Assembly (NCBI GenBank): GCA_963728535.1
Contig: CAVSKK010000001.1
Span: 1,178,001 to 1,242,000, forward strand
Source: VAXT01 sp963728535
GTDB taxonomy: Bacteria > Actinomycetota > Thermoleophilia > Gaiellales > Gaiellaceae
Direction: 5' to 3'
Length of the DNA stretch: 64,000 bases
The position numbers and the translations under genes were made by a program. The notes under the pieces were generated by a model that had not been told where the DNA came from, did no database searches, and saw nothing but the letters and a program-made list of their open reading frames with translations. Position 1 is the first letter of the stretch. Each line of letters starts with the position of its first letter. This document shows positions 8,085-17,196 of the stretch, in pieces.

Positions 8085-9035
8085 ATGCCGGCCGTCCAGA
8101 TCGAGACCTTTTCAGAAGGCCACCTCGGCGATGCCGCCGGGCTTCTGGAAGCCCGCCATCGGCGACACCGCGCGCTGGAGCCGCTGCTGCGCGAGCAGGC
8201 CGACTTTCGCGCCGAGGTCGAGACCCTCTGGGCCCGCGACGGCGCCTCCGGAACTGTCGCTCTCCGGGACGGCCGCGTCGTCGGATACCTGCTGGGCGCG
8301 CCGCGCGACGACTCCTGGGGACCGAACATCTGGGTCGAGGTCGCAGGGCACGCGGTCGAGGAGACCGAGGACGCGCGCGACCTGTACGCGGCCGCAGCCG
8401 AGCACTGGGTCGAGCAGGGACGCACGCGGCACTACGTCCTCGTACCGGCTGACGAGGCGCTCGTCGACGCCTGGTTCCGAGTCGGTTTCGGCGTTCAGCA
8501 TGCGGCCGGCATCCAGGAGGTTCCGGCCGATATCGAGGTCGCAGTGCCCGACGGATTCGAGATCCGTCCCCCGCAAGAGAGCGAGATCGAGACTCTCTTC
8601 GAGGTCAGCCTCGCCCTGCCCAGGCACCAGCGGCAGTCGCCCGTCTTCTCCGAGCGACCGATTCCGACCGAGGCGCAGGAGCGGCAGGAGTGGCTGGACA
8701 CGCTCGCTCATGACGACGAGCAGGTGCTGATCGGCTATCTCCGCGACCAGCCGGTCGCCTGCTGGTCGGTGACGTCGATCGAGCACTCGGGGGAGCACAA
8801 CGGCCTCGCCCGGCCCGAGCGCGCCGCCTTCATCGGCTTCGCCGCGACGCTGCCCGAGTCCCGAGGCTCGGGGATCGGCGTCGCGCTCACCGATGCCTGC
8901 TTCGCGTGGGCGGCCGAGCACGACTATCCGACGATGGTCACGGATTGGCGCGAGACGAACTTGCTCGCCTCGCGCTTCTGGCCCAGGCGCGGCTTCCGCC
9001 GCATGTTCCTCCGCCTCTATCGCTCGATCCCTTAA
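8085..9035 (+). CDS. Tandem-GNAT N-acetyltransferase
   Basis: 316 residues forming two GNAT-like halves. The C-terminal half has the acetyl-CoA pyrophosphate loop (ESRGSGIGVALTDA, about 260-275) followed by the usual strand and helix ending in NLLASRFWPRRGF. The N-terminal half (about 1-150) has a degenerate GNAT pattern and probably helps shape the substrate site, as in MshD-like double-GNAT enzymes. The acceptor is unknown. It is divergent from polA, and the LarA-like gene begins 4 bases after its stop, suggesting a two-gene operon. Confidence 0.82.
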   Translation: MPAVQIETFSEGHLGDAAGLLEARHRRHRALEPLLREQADFRAEVETLWARDGASGTVALRDGRVVGYLLGAPRDDSWGPNIWVEVAGHAVEETEDARDLYAAAAEHWVEQGRTRHYVLVPADEALVDAWFRVGFGVQHAAGIQEVPADIEVAVPDGFEIRPPQESEIETLFEVSLALPRHQRQSPVFSERPIPTEAQERQEWLDTLAHDDEQVLIGYLRDQPVACWSVTSIEHSGEHNGLARPERAAFIGFAATLPESRGSGIGVALTDACFAWAAEHDYPTMVTDWRETNLLASRFWPRRGFRRMFLRLYRSIP

Positions 9036-9039
9036 GCGC

Positions 9040-10548
9040 GTGACCCGCCTGCCCCTGCCGTACGGCTCGCGGCTCGCCGTGGTGGACGCCGGTGAGGACG
9101 CCGTCGTGCTCGCTCCGCCGCCTCCGGTCGAGCCGATTGCCGACATCGCGGCTGCCGTTCGCGACGCGCTCCGCTTCCCGCTTGCCGGACAGCCGCTCGA
9201 GGCGCTCGTCACCCGCGGCGGCCGGGCGACGGTGGTCGTCGAGCCGCCCGCGCTCCCGATTCCGGGGTCGCCCAACGACCCTCGCCGCACCGCGATCGCC
9301 GCAACGATGATCGAGCTCGACCGTGCCGGCGCTTTGCTCCGCGACCAGACGCTGCTCGTCGCGGGAGGCCTGGCCCGCAAGGCGGGGCACCGCGAGTTGG
9401 AGCTCCTCGTTCACCCTGAGTTCGCGCGACGGTTCCATGGCCGCGTCGAGGTCCACGACGCGGAGAGCTCCGACCTCGTCGAGGTGAGCGGCCCCGGCGG
9501 GCGGATTTTCCGCGTCAATCGAGCGCTCGCAGAGGCCGACATCGTGGTGCCCGTCAGCGCCGCGGAGACTGTCTTGAACGGCGGCCCGGCCACGCTGCTC
9601 GCGGCGACCAGCCCGGACGGTCTGAGAGCGGCCAACGCGTACTCCCTGCTCGAGACCTCCGCATCGAGCGGATGGAAGCTCGGAGTCGAGCTCGAGCAAG
9701 CCCTGGCCACCCGGGTGCCGCTGCTCGGCGTCTCCCTGACCCTAAACACGCCTGCGCTGGGCGGTGTCCTCCACGGCTACCCCCACGACCCAGAGGCGGT
9801 TGACCGGATCGCCAACTCTCCTCTGCGCGGCCTGTTCCGCGTGCTCCCGGGGCCGGTCCGGCGAGGTGTTTTCCGGCACCTGCCGAGCGAGCTCTCGGCA
9901 CTCGCGGTCTTCGCGGGACCACCGTCGGTTGCGCACGCCGAGGCTCTGCTCCGGGGTGTGGACTCGAAGTCCGCGAGGCTCGACGAGCCGCTCGACGCGA
10001 TCTGCATCGGAATTCCGCACGTGACACCGCACCTGCCGAGGGAGGCGCCGAATCCCGCCCTCGCCGCATATCTCGGCCTCGGGCTCGCCCTCCGGCTCTG
10101 GCGCGACGCGTTCCCGCTCGTCGACGGCGGGACGGCGATCCTCATCAGTCGGTTCCGTCGGCGCTACCCGCACCCGACCCAGCAGCCCTACCGAGCCCTC
10201 TTCCAGGCGCTGAGGACGACCGGCGCCCGCGAGCCCGACGAGCTGGCGCAGGCTGAACGGGAGGCCGCCACCGACAGCCGGGCGCTCGATGCCTATCGCG
10301 CGGGCCGCTCATGCCACCCCGTCCTGCCGTTCCTGGAGTGGTCCGCCTGCCAGCCTGCCGTCGAGCGCCTGGGCGCCGTGCTCATCGCCGGCTGCCGGGA
10401 CGCCGCCGCCGCGCGGCAGCTCGGCTTCGTCCCGACGCACGGGATCGGGGCTGCGCTCGCCATGGCACACGGCCGCGCCGACCGACCCCCGCGGATCGGC
10501 TACCTGCTTTCTCCTCCCTACTTCCCTCTCCGCGTCACGCCCGGCTAG
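9040..10548 (+). CDS. LarA-like (lactate racemase domain) protein
   Basis: 502 residues resembling the LarA/DUF2088 family of nickel-pincer racemases and epimerases. Family-like motifs are NDPRR (79-83, compare DHTRP in LarA) and the KAGHREL segment (114-120, compare THRPL), followed by a Gly-rich second half. I cannot confirm the lysine that carries the nickel-pincer nucleotide, and no larB, larC or larE cofactor genes are in the window, so lactate racemization is not claimed. GTG at 9040 follows the GNAT stop with no Shine-Dalgarno. The stop overlaps the convergent livF stop by 4 bases. Confidence 0.72.
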   Translation: MTRLPLPYGSRLAVVDAGEDAVVLAPPPPVEPIADIAAAVRDALRFPLAGQPLEALVTRGGRATVVVEPPALPIPGSPNDPRRTAIAATMIELDRAGALLRDQTLLVAGGLARKAGHRELELLVHPEFARRFHGRVEVHDAESSDLVEVSGPGGRIFRVNRALAEADIVVPVSAAETVLNGGPATLLAATSPDGLRAANAYSLLETSASSGWKLGVELEQALATRVPLLGVSLTLNTPALGGVLHGYPHDPEAVDRIANSPLRGLFRVLPGPVRRGVFRHLPSELSALAVFAGPPSVAHAEALLRGVDSKSARLDEPLDAICIGIPHVTPHLPREAPNPALAAYLGLGLALRLWRDAFPLVDGGTAILISRFRRRYPHPTQQPYRALFQALRTTGAREPDELAQAEREAATDSRALDAYRAGRSCHPVLPFLEWSACQPAVERLGAVLIAGCRDAAAARQLGFVPTHGIGAALAMAHGRADRPPRIGYLLSPPYFPLRVTPG

Positions 10549-11273
10549 TCGACGCCCAGGTAGGTCTTCTGGACCTGCTCGTTCTCGCTCAGCGCCTTCG
10601 CATCGTCGGCCAAAACGATCTGGCCCGTCTCCATGACGTAACCCCGGTTGGCCGTATGGAGGGCCATGAGCGCGTTCTGCTCGACGAGCAGGATCGGCGT
10701 CCCCTGGTTGTTGATCTCACGAACGATCTCGAAGATCTTCTCGACGAAGATCGGCGCCAGCCCCATCGACGGCTCGTCGAGCATGAGGAGCTTCGGCTCG
10801 GCCATCAGGGCCCGCCCGATCGCGCACATCTGCTGCTCGCCGCCCGAGAGCGTGCCCGCCTTCTGGTTCTTGCGCTCGGCAAGCCGCGGGAAGAGCGAGA
10901 ACACTCGGTCCATCCCCTCCTTGATGCCGGAGCGGTCGCTGCGCTGGAACGCGCCCATCTGCAGGTTCTCGGTCACGCTCATCCGCGGGAAGAGCCGACG
11001 GCCCTCGGGAGACTGGCTGATGCCCATCTTGACGACGTTGTGAGGCGCCTCGTCGGTGATGTCCTTGCCCTCGAAGTGGATCGTTCCCTGGCGCGGATGG
11101 TTGAGGCCGTTGATCGACCGCAGCGTCGTCGACTTCCCCGCTCCGTTTGCGCCGATCAGCGTCACGATCTCGCCCTCGTGGACTTCGATCGAGATGCCCT
11201 TCAGCGCCTCGATCGAGCCGTAGAACGTGTGCACGTCCTTGAGCTCGAGGATCAGCTTCGGGGGAGTGCTCAT
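10545..11273 (-). CDS. livF: Branched-chain amino acid ABC transporter ATP-binding protein LivF
   Basis: 242 residues, one of the two ATPases of a LIV-type importer for leucine, isoleucine and valine or related compounds. Walker A is GANGAGKST, the ABC signature LSGGEQQM and Walker B LLMLDEPS; the C-terminus ends in a LivF-like VQKTYLGVD. The ATG overlaps the livG stop by 4 bases. It is the last gene of livK-livH-livM-livG-livF. Confidence 0.95.
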   Translation of the reverse strand: MSTPPKLILELKDVHTFYGSIEALKGISIEVHEGEIVTLIGANGAGKSTTLRSINGLNHPRQGTIHFEGKDITDEAPHNVVKMGISQSPEGRRLFPRMSVTENLQMGAFQRSDRSGIKEGMDRVFSLFPRLAERKNQKAGTLSGGEQQMCAIGRALMAEPKLLMLDEPSMGLAPIFVEKIFEIVREINNQGTPILLVEQNALMALHTANRGYVMETGQIVLADDAKALSENEQVQKTYLGVD

Positions 11274-12046
11274 CCGGCCACCGCCGCCGAGCCGAGGTAC
11301 GCCTCGATCACGCGCTCGTCCTTCTGCACTTCCTGCGGCGAGCCCTGGGCGATCTTCTCGCCGTAGTCGAGCACCGTCACGCGGTCGGAGATTCCCATCA
11401 CCACGCGCATATCGTGCTCGATCAACAGGATCGTCAGCTTCTCCTCGTCACGCAGCCTGGACACGAAGGTCGTGAAGTCCGCTGTCTCCTGGGGGTTCAT
11501 GCCCGCGGTCGGCTCGTCCAGGAGCAGGAGCTTCGGCTGGGTCGCAAGGGCACGTGCGACCTCGAGCCGCCGCTGGTCTCCGTATGAGAGGTTCCGCGCG
11601 AACTCGTCGTCGCGACCCTGAAGACCGGAGAACTCGAGCAGCTCCTTGGCCCGCTTCTCTGCCCCCTCCTCCTCCCGTTTCACCCCGGGGGTTCGCAGCA
11701 CGCTGCGCACGATTCCTCCGGAGAGTCGGCAGTGCATGCCGACGAGCGTGTTCTCGAGCGCTGTCATGTTCTGAAAGAGCCGGATGTTCTGGAACGTTCG
11801 ACCGATGCCGCGCTCGGTGATCACGTGCGGAGGCTTGGCGGTGACGTCGTGGCCGTCGAAGACGATCCGCCCGGCCGTCGGCTTGTAGACGCCGGTCAGC
11901 ATGTTGAAGAAGGTCGTCTTGCCCGCCCCGTTGGGCCCGATCAGGCTGACGATCGCCCGGTCCGGAATCGTGAAGTCGACGTTGTTGACCGCGACGAGCC
12001 CGCCGAACCTCTTCTCAACTCCTTCTGCAACCAGCAGGTCGCTCAT
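11270..12046 (-). CDS. livG: Branched-chain amino acid ABC transporter ATP-binding protein LivG
   Basis: 258 residues. Walker A is GPNGAGKTT, the signature is LSYGDQRR, Walker B is LLLLDEPT, and the C-terminal EAYLGS is typical of LivG. It pairs with LivF as a heterodimeric ATPase on the cytoplasmic face of LivH/LivM. Its ATG overlaps the livM stop by 4 bases, indicating tight translational coupling. Confidence 0.95.
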   Translation of the reverse strand: MSDLLVAEGVEKRFGGLVAVNNVDFTIPDRAIVSLIGPNGAGKTTFFNMLTGVYKPTAGRIVFDGHDVTAKPPHVITERGIGRTFQNIRLFQNMTALENTLVGMHCRLSGGIVRSVLRTPGVKREEEGAEKRAKELLEFSGLQGRDDEFARNLSYGDQRRLEVARALATQPKLLLLDEPTAGMNPQETADFTTFVSRLRDEEKLTILLIEHDMRVVMGISDRVTVLDYGEKIAQGSPQEVQKDERVIEAYLGSAAVAG

Positions 12047-13446
12047 TTCTGCACGTCGTACAGTGGCTCGTCGTGGACCCCCTCGTGGAACTCGGCCTTC
12101 CGCCGCGAGCTCGGGATCAGCCCTTCCGGCCTGAACAGCATCGTGAGGACGAGGATGACGCCGAAGATCCCGGACGAGTAGAGCGGAACGTCGATCGGGC
12201 TGCTCCAGACCTGAACCCAGGTCGCGTCACCGGTTGAGAAATGGTCGTTGATCCAGCCGCCGATGTTCCCGAGCCCTTCCTGATTCAGGTAGGCGAGAAA
12301 GCCGCCGCCGATGATCACGCCCCAGATGTTCCCCATGCCTCCGAGGATGACCATGCAGAGGATGAAGACGGAGATGTTGAAGAAAAAGTCGTCGGGGAAC
12401 GTGCCGGACTTGAAGCTTGCGTAGTACGCGCCGGCGATGCCGCCGAAGAGCGCGCCCGCCGCATACGCCCAGGTCTTCGTGCGCATCAGCGGGACGCCCA
12501 TCGCCGCCGCGGCGGTCTCGTCCTCCCGGATGGCGATCCACGCCCGGCCGAGGCGGGAGTCGCGAAGACGAACGCTGCAGAAGACGGTGAAGAGGACGAG
12601 CCCGAGCGCCGTCCAGAAAAAGAGCTCCACGCTCGTGATCGTGTGGTTGAGGAACGAGGTGCTGAAGGTCAGGTAGTCGGCAGGCAACCCGGTTGCATCG
12701 TTCAGCGTGTTCCCGAACCCCGGAGGATCGATCGGATTGATGCCCTGCGGGCCATTCGTGATGTTCTGACCGAAGATGTGGTCGCCGTTGCGGGCGACCT
12801 GGGGCATGATCTCGCCGAAGCCGAGCGTGACGATCGCGAGATAGTCCCCACGCAGTCGCAGCGTCGGGAAGCCGATGATCACGCCGATGATGGCCGTGAA
12901 GATCCCGGCGACGACAAGGACGAGCCACATCGAGACGTGGATCCCCGGCGCGCTCGGGTTCACGCCGACCGAACCGATGTGCAGGTTGGCCTGATGAAAG
13001 TGTTGGGACGCGAACCAGGCCGCCGTGTAGGCGCCCATCGCATAGAAGGCGACATACCCGAGGTCGAGCAGCCCGGCGTAGCCGACGACGATGTTCAGGC
13101 CGAGGGCCATCATGATGTAGATGAGCATCGTCACGCCGGTGTCGACGCTCGGGAACGCTCCGAAGATCGGCATCTCGAACAGGCTCGCCTGGTAGAAGGG
13201 GTAGAGGACAACGAGGACGACCACGCTGACGACGATGACCCAATTGCCGTACCGGACGTAGCTCCACGCCGGGACGTAAAGCGCGACCGCGACCAGGCTC
13301 ACCATGACCAGCGCGAGCGAGGCAGCGCCTGTCGTAGCCAGGATCAGGAACGCCGGGACCCCAAAGATGAGGGCGCGTTTGCCGCGTCGCCGAACCTCCT
13401 GCTCCCAGTCCGGACGGGCCTTGAACCAGGTGCGGAAGAAATTCAC
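12043..13446 (-). CDS. livM: Branched-chain amino acid ABC transporter permease LivM
   Basis: 467 residues with about ten hydrophobic segments. The LivM core begins near residue 110 (MLIYIMMALGLNIVVGYAGLLDLG) and includes the cytoplasmic coupling region ALRESRLGRAW-like RLRDSRLGRAWIAIREDE. The N-terminal 100 residues add extra membrane helices, as in longer LivM proteins. It starts with GTG two bases after the livH stop. Some family members import urea or other compounds, so the substrate is assigned by family only. Confidence 0.94.
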   Translation of the reverse strand: MNFFRTWFKARPDWEQEVRRRGKRALIFGVPAFLILATTGAASLALVMVSLVAVALYVPAWSYVRYGNWVIVVSVVVLVVLYPFYQASLFEMPIFGAFPSVDTGVTMLIYIMMALGLNIVVGYAGLLDLGYVAFYAMGAYTAAWFASQHFHQANLHIGSVGVNPSAPGIHVSMWLVLVVAGIFTAIIGVIIGFPTLRLRGDYLAIVTLGFGEIMPQVARNGDHIFGQNITNGPQGINPIDPPGFGNTLNDATGLPADYLTFSTSFLNHTITSVELFFWTALGLVLFTVFCSVRLRDSRLGRAWIAIREDETAAAAMGVPLMRTKTWAYAAGALFGGIAGAYYASFKSGTFPDDFFFNISVFILCMVILGGMGNIWGVIIGGGFLAYLNQEGLGNIGGWINDHFSTGDATWVQVWSSPIDVPLYSSGIFGVILVLTMLFRPEGLIPSSRRKAEFHEGVHDEPLYDVQK

Positions 13447-13447
13447 G

Positions 13448-14494
13448 TCAGGCGCCTTCAGGAGTCCGCTCGCCGAGGAGACCCTCGGGGCGGAACACGA
13501 GGATGAGGATGAGGATGCTGAAGATGATCGACTGCGACCAGTCGCTCCCGGGCGTCGCCCAGCCGAACCCGTTGTTGAACGCTTCGATCATCGCGATCAC
13601 CATCGCGCCCAGGACCGCCCCGGGAAGGTTGCCGATGCCGCCCAGCACGGCAGCCGTGAACGCGATCAGCCCGATCCGGAAGCCTTCGTCGAAGCGCACG
13701 TTCGTGAAGTACAGGGCGTAGAGGAGGCCGGCGGCGCCTGCCAATCCGCCTGCGAGCAGGAAGGTGAACGAGATCGTCCGGTTGACGTTGATGCCCATCA
13801 TGGCGGCGGCGTCGCGGTCCTGAGCCGTGGCGCGCATCGCCTTGCCCTGCCTCGTCCTTTGAACGAGCCACATGAGGACGAGCAGCACGGGAATCGTGAA
13901 GAGCACGACGATGAACTTGTTCCAGGTGTAGCTCACGCCGCCGATGCTGAAAACCTCGCCGTGGGGAAGGATGTCCGGGACCGAGGTCGGCCGCGCGCCC
14001 TTCCAGCGGAGACCGATGTTCTGGAGGATGAATGACATCCCGATCGCCGTGATCAACGGAGCGAGACGGGGGGCGTTCCGGAGCCGGCGATAGGCGACGA
14101 GCTCGATCGTGGTGTTGATCGCGGCGCAGGCGGCCATCGCGATCACGAGCATGAGCAGGATGCCCGCCCAGAGCCCGAGCCCCGTCGCGGTCGCAAACCA
14201 GGCGGTCGTCATCGTCGCGACCAGCATTCCTCCGAGCATGAAGACGTCGCCGTGGGCGAAGTTGATGAGCTCGAGGATGCCGTAGACGAGCGAGTAGCCC
14301 AGCGCGACCAGCCCGTAGACGGCTCCGTTCGTGAGGCCGATCAAGAAGAGGTTGTAGAACTCCGCCGGCTCCTTGATGAAGTTGACGATCAGCCAGACGA
14401 AGAGCAGCGCGACCAGGAGCGCCCCGAACGCCGAGAGCGGACTTATCCGGCGGTAGGCGGGTACTGATCGGATCCTCGCCTGGTCGGTCGACAC
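13448..14494 (-). CDS. livH: Branched-chain amino acid ABC transporter permease LivH
   Basis: 348 residues with about eight membrane segments and LivH motifs LTNGAVYGLVALGYSLVYG and ELINFAHGDVFMLGG near the N-terminus, plus RATAQDRDAAAMMGIN in the coupling loop. The GTG start is preceded by AGGAGG with a 6-base spacer. A strong hairpin lies between livK and livH (14515-14543). Confidence 0.95.
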   Translation of the reverse strand: MSTDQARIRSVPAYRRISPLSAFGALLVALLFVWLIVNFIKEPAEFYNLFLIGLTNGAVYGLVALGYSLVYGILELINFAHGDVFMLGGMLVATMTTAWFATATGLGLWAGILLMLVIAMAACAAINTTIELVAYRRLRNAPRLAPLITAIGMSFILQNIGLRWKGARPTSVPDILPHGEVFSIGGVSYTWNKFIVVLFTIPVLLVLMWLVQRTRQGKAMRATAQDRDAAAMMGINVNRTISFTFLLAGGLAGAAGLLYALYFTNVRFDEGFRIGLIAFTAAVLGGIGNLPGAVLGAMVIAMIEAFNNGFGWATPGSDWSQSIIFSILILILVFRPEGLLGERTPEGA

Positions 14495-14514
14495 GGTCAG
14501 CCTCCTGAAACGCG

Positions 14515-14543
14515 CTGGGGGAGGACGGTTTGCCCTCCCCCAG
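14515..14543 (-). promoter_or_regulatory. Stem-loop between livK and livH
   Basis: A perfect 10-bp G/C-rich stem (14515-14524 with 14534-14543) and a 9-base loop sit between the livK stop and the livH ribosome site, with no U-run after it. Such hairpins commonly protect the 3' end of the binding-protein message or partly attenuate read-through, so LivK is made in excess over the membrane parts; that role here is inferred. Confidence 0.6.
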
Positions 14544-14565
14544 CTCTAGATGTCTCTCTTTCCGA

Positions 14566-15885
14566 CTAGCCCTTTACGAAGCTCAGCTCCGGGGTGATCA
14601 GCTTCACGAACGTCGGCTCGCCGTTCTTGACCTGCCAGACGCCGACCGTGCCGAGCGTGGTGTCGCCGTTCTCGTCGATCTTGAAATCGCCGAGGACGCC
14701 GCCCGTCACGTCGAGGTTCGTCAGGTTCGCGGCGACTTCACTCCGCTCGCCGTCCGCCTTCTCGATCGCAGACAGGAGCACCTGAGTGGCCTGGGCCGCA
14801 TAGCTCGTGTACGGATCGGGCGCGTGCCCGATCTTTGCGGTGAAGTCGTCCACGAACTGCTTGCCCGCACCCGTCAGCTGATCGTTCGGGATACCGGGCT
14901 GCGTGATGTACATGCCCTCTGCAGCGCCGCCGGCTCCCTCGATCGTGGCCGAGATCGGGGTCCATCCGTCCGGCCCGAAGATCGTCACGTCCGGTCCTAG
15001 AGCGGTGCGCAGATCCTTGATCAGCTTGCCGCCGTTGTTGCAGATGATGCCGCCGAGGAAGACGGCGTCGGCGCCCGAGCTCTTGATCTTCGACGCGATC
15101 GCGTCGTAGCTCGACGCCTTCTTGTCCCAGGCCTCGGGCCGGCTCGGGAGGATTTCGATCCCCAGCTTCTTGGCGTACTGCCCGAAGAGGGTCGCGATGC
15201 CGTTCCCGTACGTCTCCTTGTCGGTGAGGACGTACACCTTCTTCAGGCCGAGGGACTCCGCGAACTCTGCGTCGGCCGCGCCCTGGAACTGATCGTTCCA
15301 GACGACACGCGCATAGTTGCGCTGGCCCGTCGGGTAGTAGTTGTCAGGCTCGCCCGACTCGGTGCCCGGCCCGCTGATCGTCAGGCCCGGGTACGTGTTC
15401 GCCGGGCTGACATAGGCGAGTGGGCCGTTCGGGGCCCGGTTGGCAACCGGAATCTCGAGCTTCGCGCAGCCCGAGTTGAAGGTGCCGACCACGCCGACGA
15501 CAGACTGGTTGTTCGCATACGAGCGTGCGTTCGCCGAGCATTTGGCGGAATCCCAGCTTCCTGCCTGCGCGGTCGCGTCGTCGCAGGACTGGTAGCCGAT
15601 CGTCTTGTCGCCGACCTTGAAGTCCTGCTGCGCGAGGATGAACTCGATCGCGTCGGCCATCTCGGTCGTGAGTGCGCGGTTCGCGCCTTGCAGCGGAAGA
15701 TCCGAAGCGATCAGCAGCTCGGGCGAGCCCTCACCCTCGTACCTGATCGCCCCACACGAGGCAGCCGGGAGCGCGGTCGCTTCGCCGCCGCCCCCTCCGC
15801 TGTCGTCCCCTCCACAGCCTGCGGCTGCGAACGCGAGCACACCCGCGCCCACCACCGCCACGAGAACAAATCTGAACCTTTTCAC
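14566..15885 (-). CDS. livK: Branched-chain amino acid ABC transporter substrate-binding lipoprotein LivK
   Basis: 439 residues. The N-terminus is a lipoprotein signal with lipobox AAAGC (about 17-22) followed by a Gly/Asp linker, so the protein should be tethered outside the membrane. The rest is a type I periplasmic-binding fold (EGSPELLIASDLPLQG near the start, GVVGTFNSGCA, GADAVFLGGI). GTG at 15885 has GGAGGAGG upstream; the open frame extends further only because it reads into the tRNA-Leu gene. First gene of the liv operon. Confidence 0.94.
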   Translation of the reverse strand: MKRFRFVLVAVVGAGVLAFAAAGCGGDDSGGGGGEATALPAASCGAIRYEGEGSPELLIASDLPLQGANRALTTEMADAIEFILAQQDFKVGDKTIGYQSCDDATAQAGSWDSAKCSANARSYANNQSVVGVVGTFNSGCAKLEIPVANRAPNGPLAYVSPANTYPGLTISGPGTESGEPDNYYPTGQRNYARVVWNDQFQGAADAEFAESLGLKKVYVLTDKETYGNGIATLFGQYAKKLGIEILPSRPEAWDKKASSYDAIASKIKSSGADAVFLGGIICNNGGKLIKDLRTALGPDVTIFGPDGWTPISATIEGAGGAAEGMYITQPGIPNDQLTGAGKQFVDDFTAKIGHAPDPYTSYAAQATQVLLSAIEKADGERSEVAANLTNLDVTGGVLGDFKIDENGDTTLGTVGVWQVKNGEPTFVKLITPELSFVKG

Positions 15886-15913
15886 CTGCGTCTCCTCCTC
15901 CGTCACCCGTTGA

Positions 15914-15942
15914 ACCGTACGGCGGAGCGACGGCCACAAGAA
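15914..15942 (-). promoter_or_regulatory. Putative livK promoter
   Basis: TTCTTG (15937-15942), a 17-base spacer and TACGGT (15914-15919) on the minus strand predict a start near 15907, leaving a 22-base leader with the GGAGGAGG site. Confidence 0.4.
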
Positions 15943-16018
15943 GAAGACGTCGGCCCGCAACGCAGCAAGTATCGAGAGATTCGGCGCGGCTTTCAACTCT
16001 GACCCGCACAGCCGTCGA

Positions 16019-16104
16019 TGCCGAAGGTGGGAATCGAACCCACACGGGGCGCAAGCCCCACTGGATTTTGAGTCCAGCGCGTCTGCCAATTCCGCCACTT
16101 CGGC
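16019..16104 (-). tRNA. tRNA-Leu (anticodon CAA)
   Basis: 86 bases on the minus strand fold as a type II tRNA. The acceptor stem is GCCGAAG with CTTCGGC and discriminator A. The anticodon stem-loop CTGGA-CTCAAAA-TCCAG gives anticodon CAA, reading UUG. There is a long variable arm (GGGGC with GCCCC) and a T-loop GTTCGATTC. CCA is not encoded. It lies between pfkA (opposite strand) and livK. Confidence 0.97.
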
Positions 16105-16115
16105 GCGCTTTTTCA

Positions 16116-16121
16116 ATGATA
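16116..16121 (-). promoter_or_regulatory. Putative tRNA-Leu -10 box (TATCAT)
   Basis: TATCAT on the minus strand would start transcription near 16109, five bases before the mature tRNA 5' end. Confidence 0.4.
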
Positions 16122-16149
16122 GCCCGGCCAACCTGAAAGACTTTTCGCC

Positions 16150-17196
16150 GTGAGCAAGCGAGTGGCAGTGCTGACGGGAGGCGGCGACTGCCCGGGCCTG
16201 AACGCGGTCATCCGCGCGGTCACGCGACGCAGCCACGAGCACGGCTACGAGGTCGTGGGCGTGCGTGCAGGCTGGCGCGGGCTCGTCGACGGGCTGTTCA
16301 TGCCGCTCGGCCCACGGGAGATCTCCGGCCTACTGCCACGTGGCGGGACGATCCTCAGCACCTCGCGCACGAACCCGTTCAAGGTGGACGGCGGCGTCGA
16401 ACGCGTGCTCTCGAACTTCGAGAGCGAAGGCCTGGGAGCGCTCGTCGCAATCGGCGGGGAGGACACGCTGGGCGTTGCCGCCCGGCTCTACGAGGAGCAG
16501 CAGTTTCCGGTCGTCGGAGTGCCGAAGACGATCGACAACGACCTCAGCGCGACCGACTACACGTTCGGCTTCGACACCGCCGTCTCGATCTGCACGGAGG
16601 CGATCGACAGGCTCCACACGACCGCCGAGTCGCACAACCGGGTCATGGTCGTCGAAGTGATGGGACGGCACACGGGCTGGATCGCGGTCATGAGCGGGAT
16701 CGCCGGCGGCGCGGACGTGATCCTCATTCCCGAGCAGCCGATCACGGTCGAGCAGGCCTGCAACGAGATCCAGCATCGCCACGAGCGAGGGAAGACCTTC
16801 TCGATCGTCGTCGTCAGCGAGGGCTACGAGCTGACCTACGACTCGGGCGAGCGGCGTCAGGTCACGCAGGAGACGGCTGCCGACGAGTTCGGGCACGTCC
16901 GCCTCGGCGGCGTCGGCCACGAGCTCGCGCGCGACATCGAGGAGCGAACGGGCTTCGAGACGAGGGTGACGGTTCTCGGACACGTTCAGCGAGGCGGGAC
17001 TCCGACCGCGCGGGACCGCGTCCTCGCTACGCGCTACGGCCTCAAGGCCGCGGATCTGATCCAGGAGGAGCGCTTCGGCCTGATGACCGCGCTCCAGGGC
17101 GACAGCATCGTCGAGGTCACCCTCGCCGAGGCGACGGCCGAGCTGAAGACCGTCCCGGAGGACTGGTACGCCGTAGCCAAGGCTTTTTTCGGATAG
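16150..17196 (+). CDS. pfkA: 6-phosphofructokinase, residues predict PPi dependence
   Basis: 348 residues. It phosphorylates fructose 6-phosphate at C1 in glycolysis. The N-terminus has the phosphate-donor loop LTGGGDCPGLNA; the catalytic segment is PKTIDNDL with Asp129; MGRHTGWIA and GHVQRGGTP contact the sugar phosphate. At the two positions that separate phosphate donors it has Asp105 (GGEDTLG) and Lys126 (PKTIDND), the combination of pyrophosphate-dependent actinobacterial enzymes; ATP enzymes usually have Gly at the first. The start is GTG at 16150 without an obvious Shine-Dalgarno. Its stop abuts the convergent Tat-protein gene. Confidence 0.94.
   Translation: MSKRVAVLTGGGDCPGLNAVIRAVTRRSHEHGYEVVGVRAGWRGLVDGLFMPLGPREISGLLPRGGTILSTSRTNPFKVDGGVERVLSNFESEGLGALVAIGGEDTLGVAARLYEEQQFPVVGVPKTIDNDLSATDYTFGFDTAVSICTEAIDRLHTTAESHNRVMVVEVMGRHTGWIAVMSGIAGGADVILIPEQPITVEQACNEIQHRHERGKTFSIVVVSEGYELTYDSGERRQVTQETAADEFGHVRLGGVGHELARDIEERTGFETRVTVLGHVQRGGTPTARDRVLATRYGLKAADLIQEERFGLMTALQGDSIVEVTLAEATAELKTVPEDWYAVAKAFFG

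Noticed and set aside
15886..16242. N-terminal extension of livK reading AELADALDSKSSG and GFDSHLRH
   Set aside because: This is the tRNA-Leu gene translated in frame; the true livK start is GTG 15885 with a Shine-Dalgarno and signal peptide.
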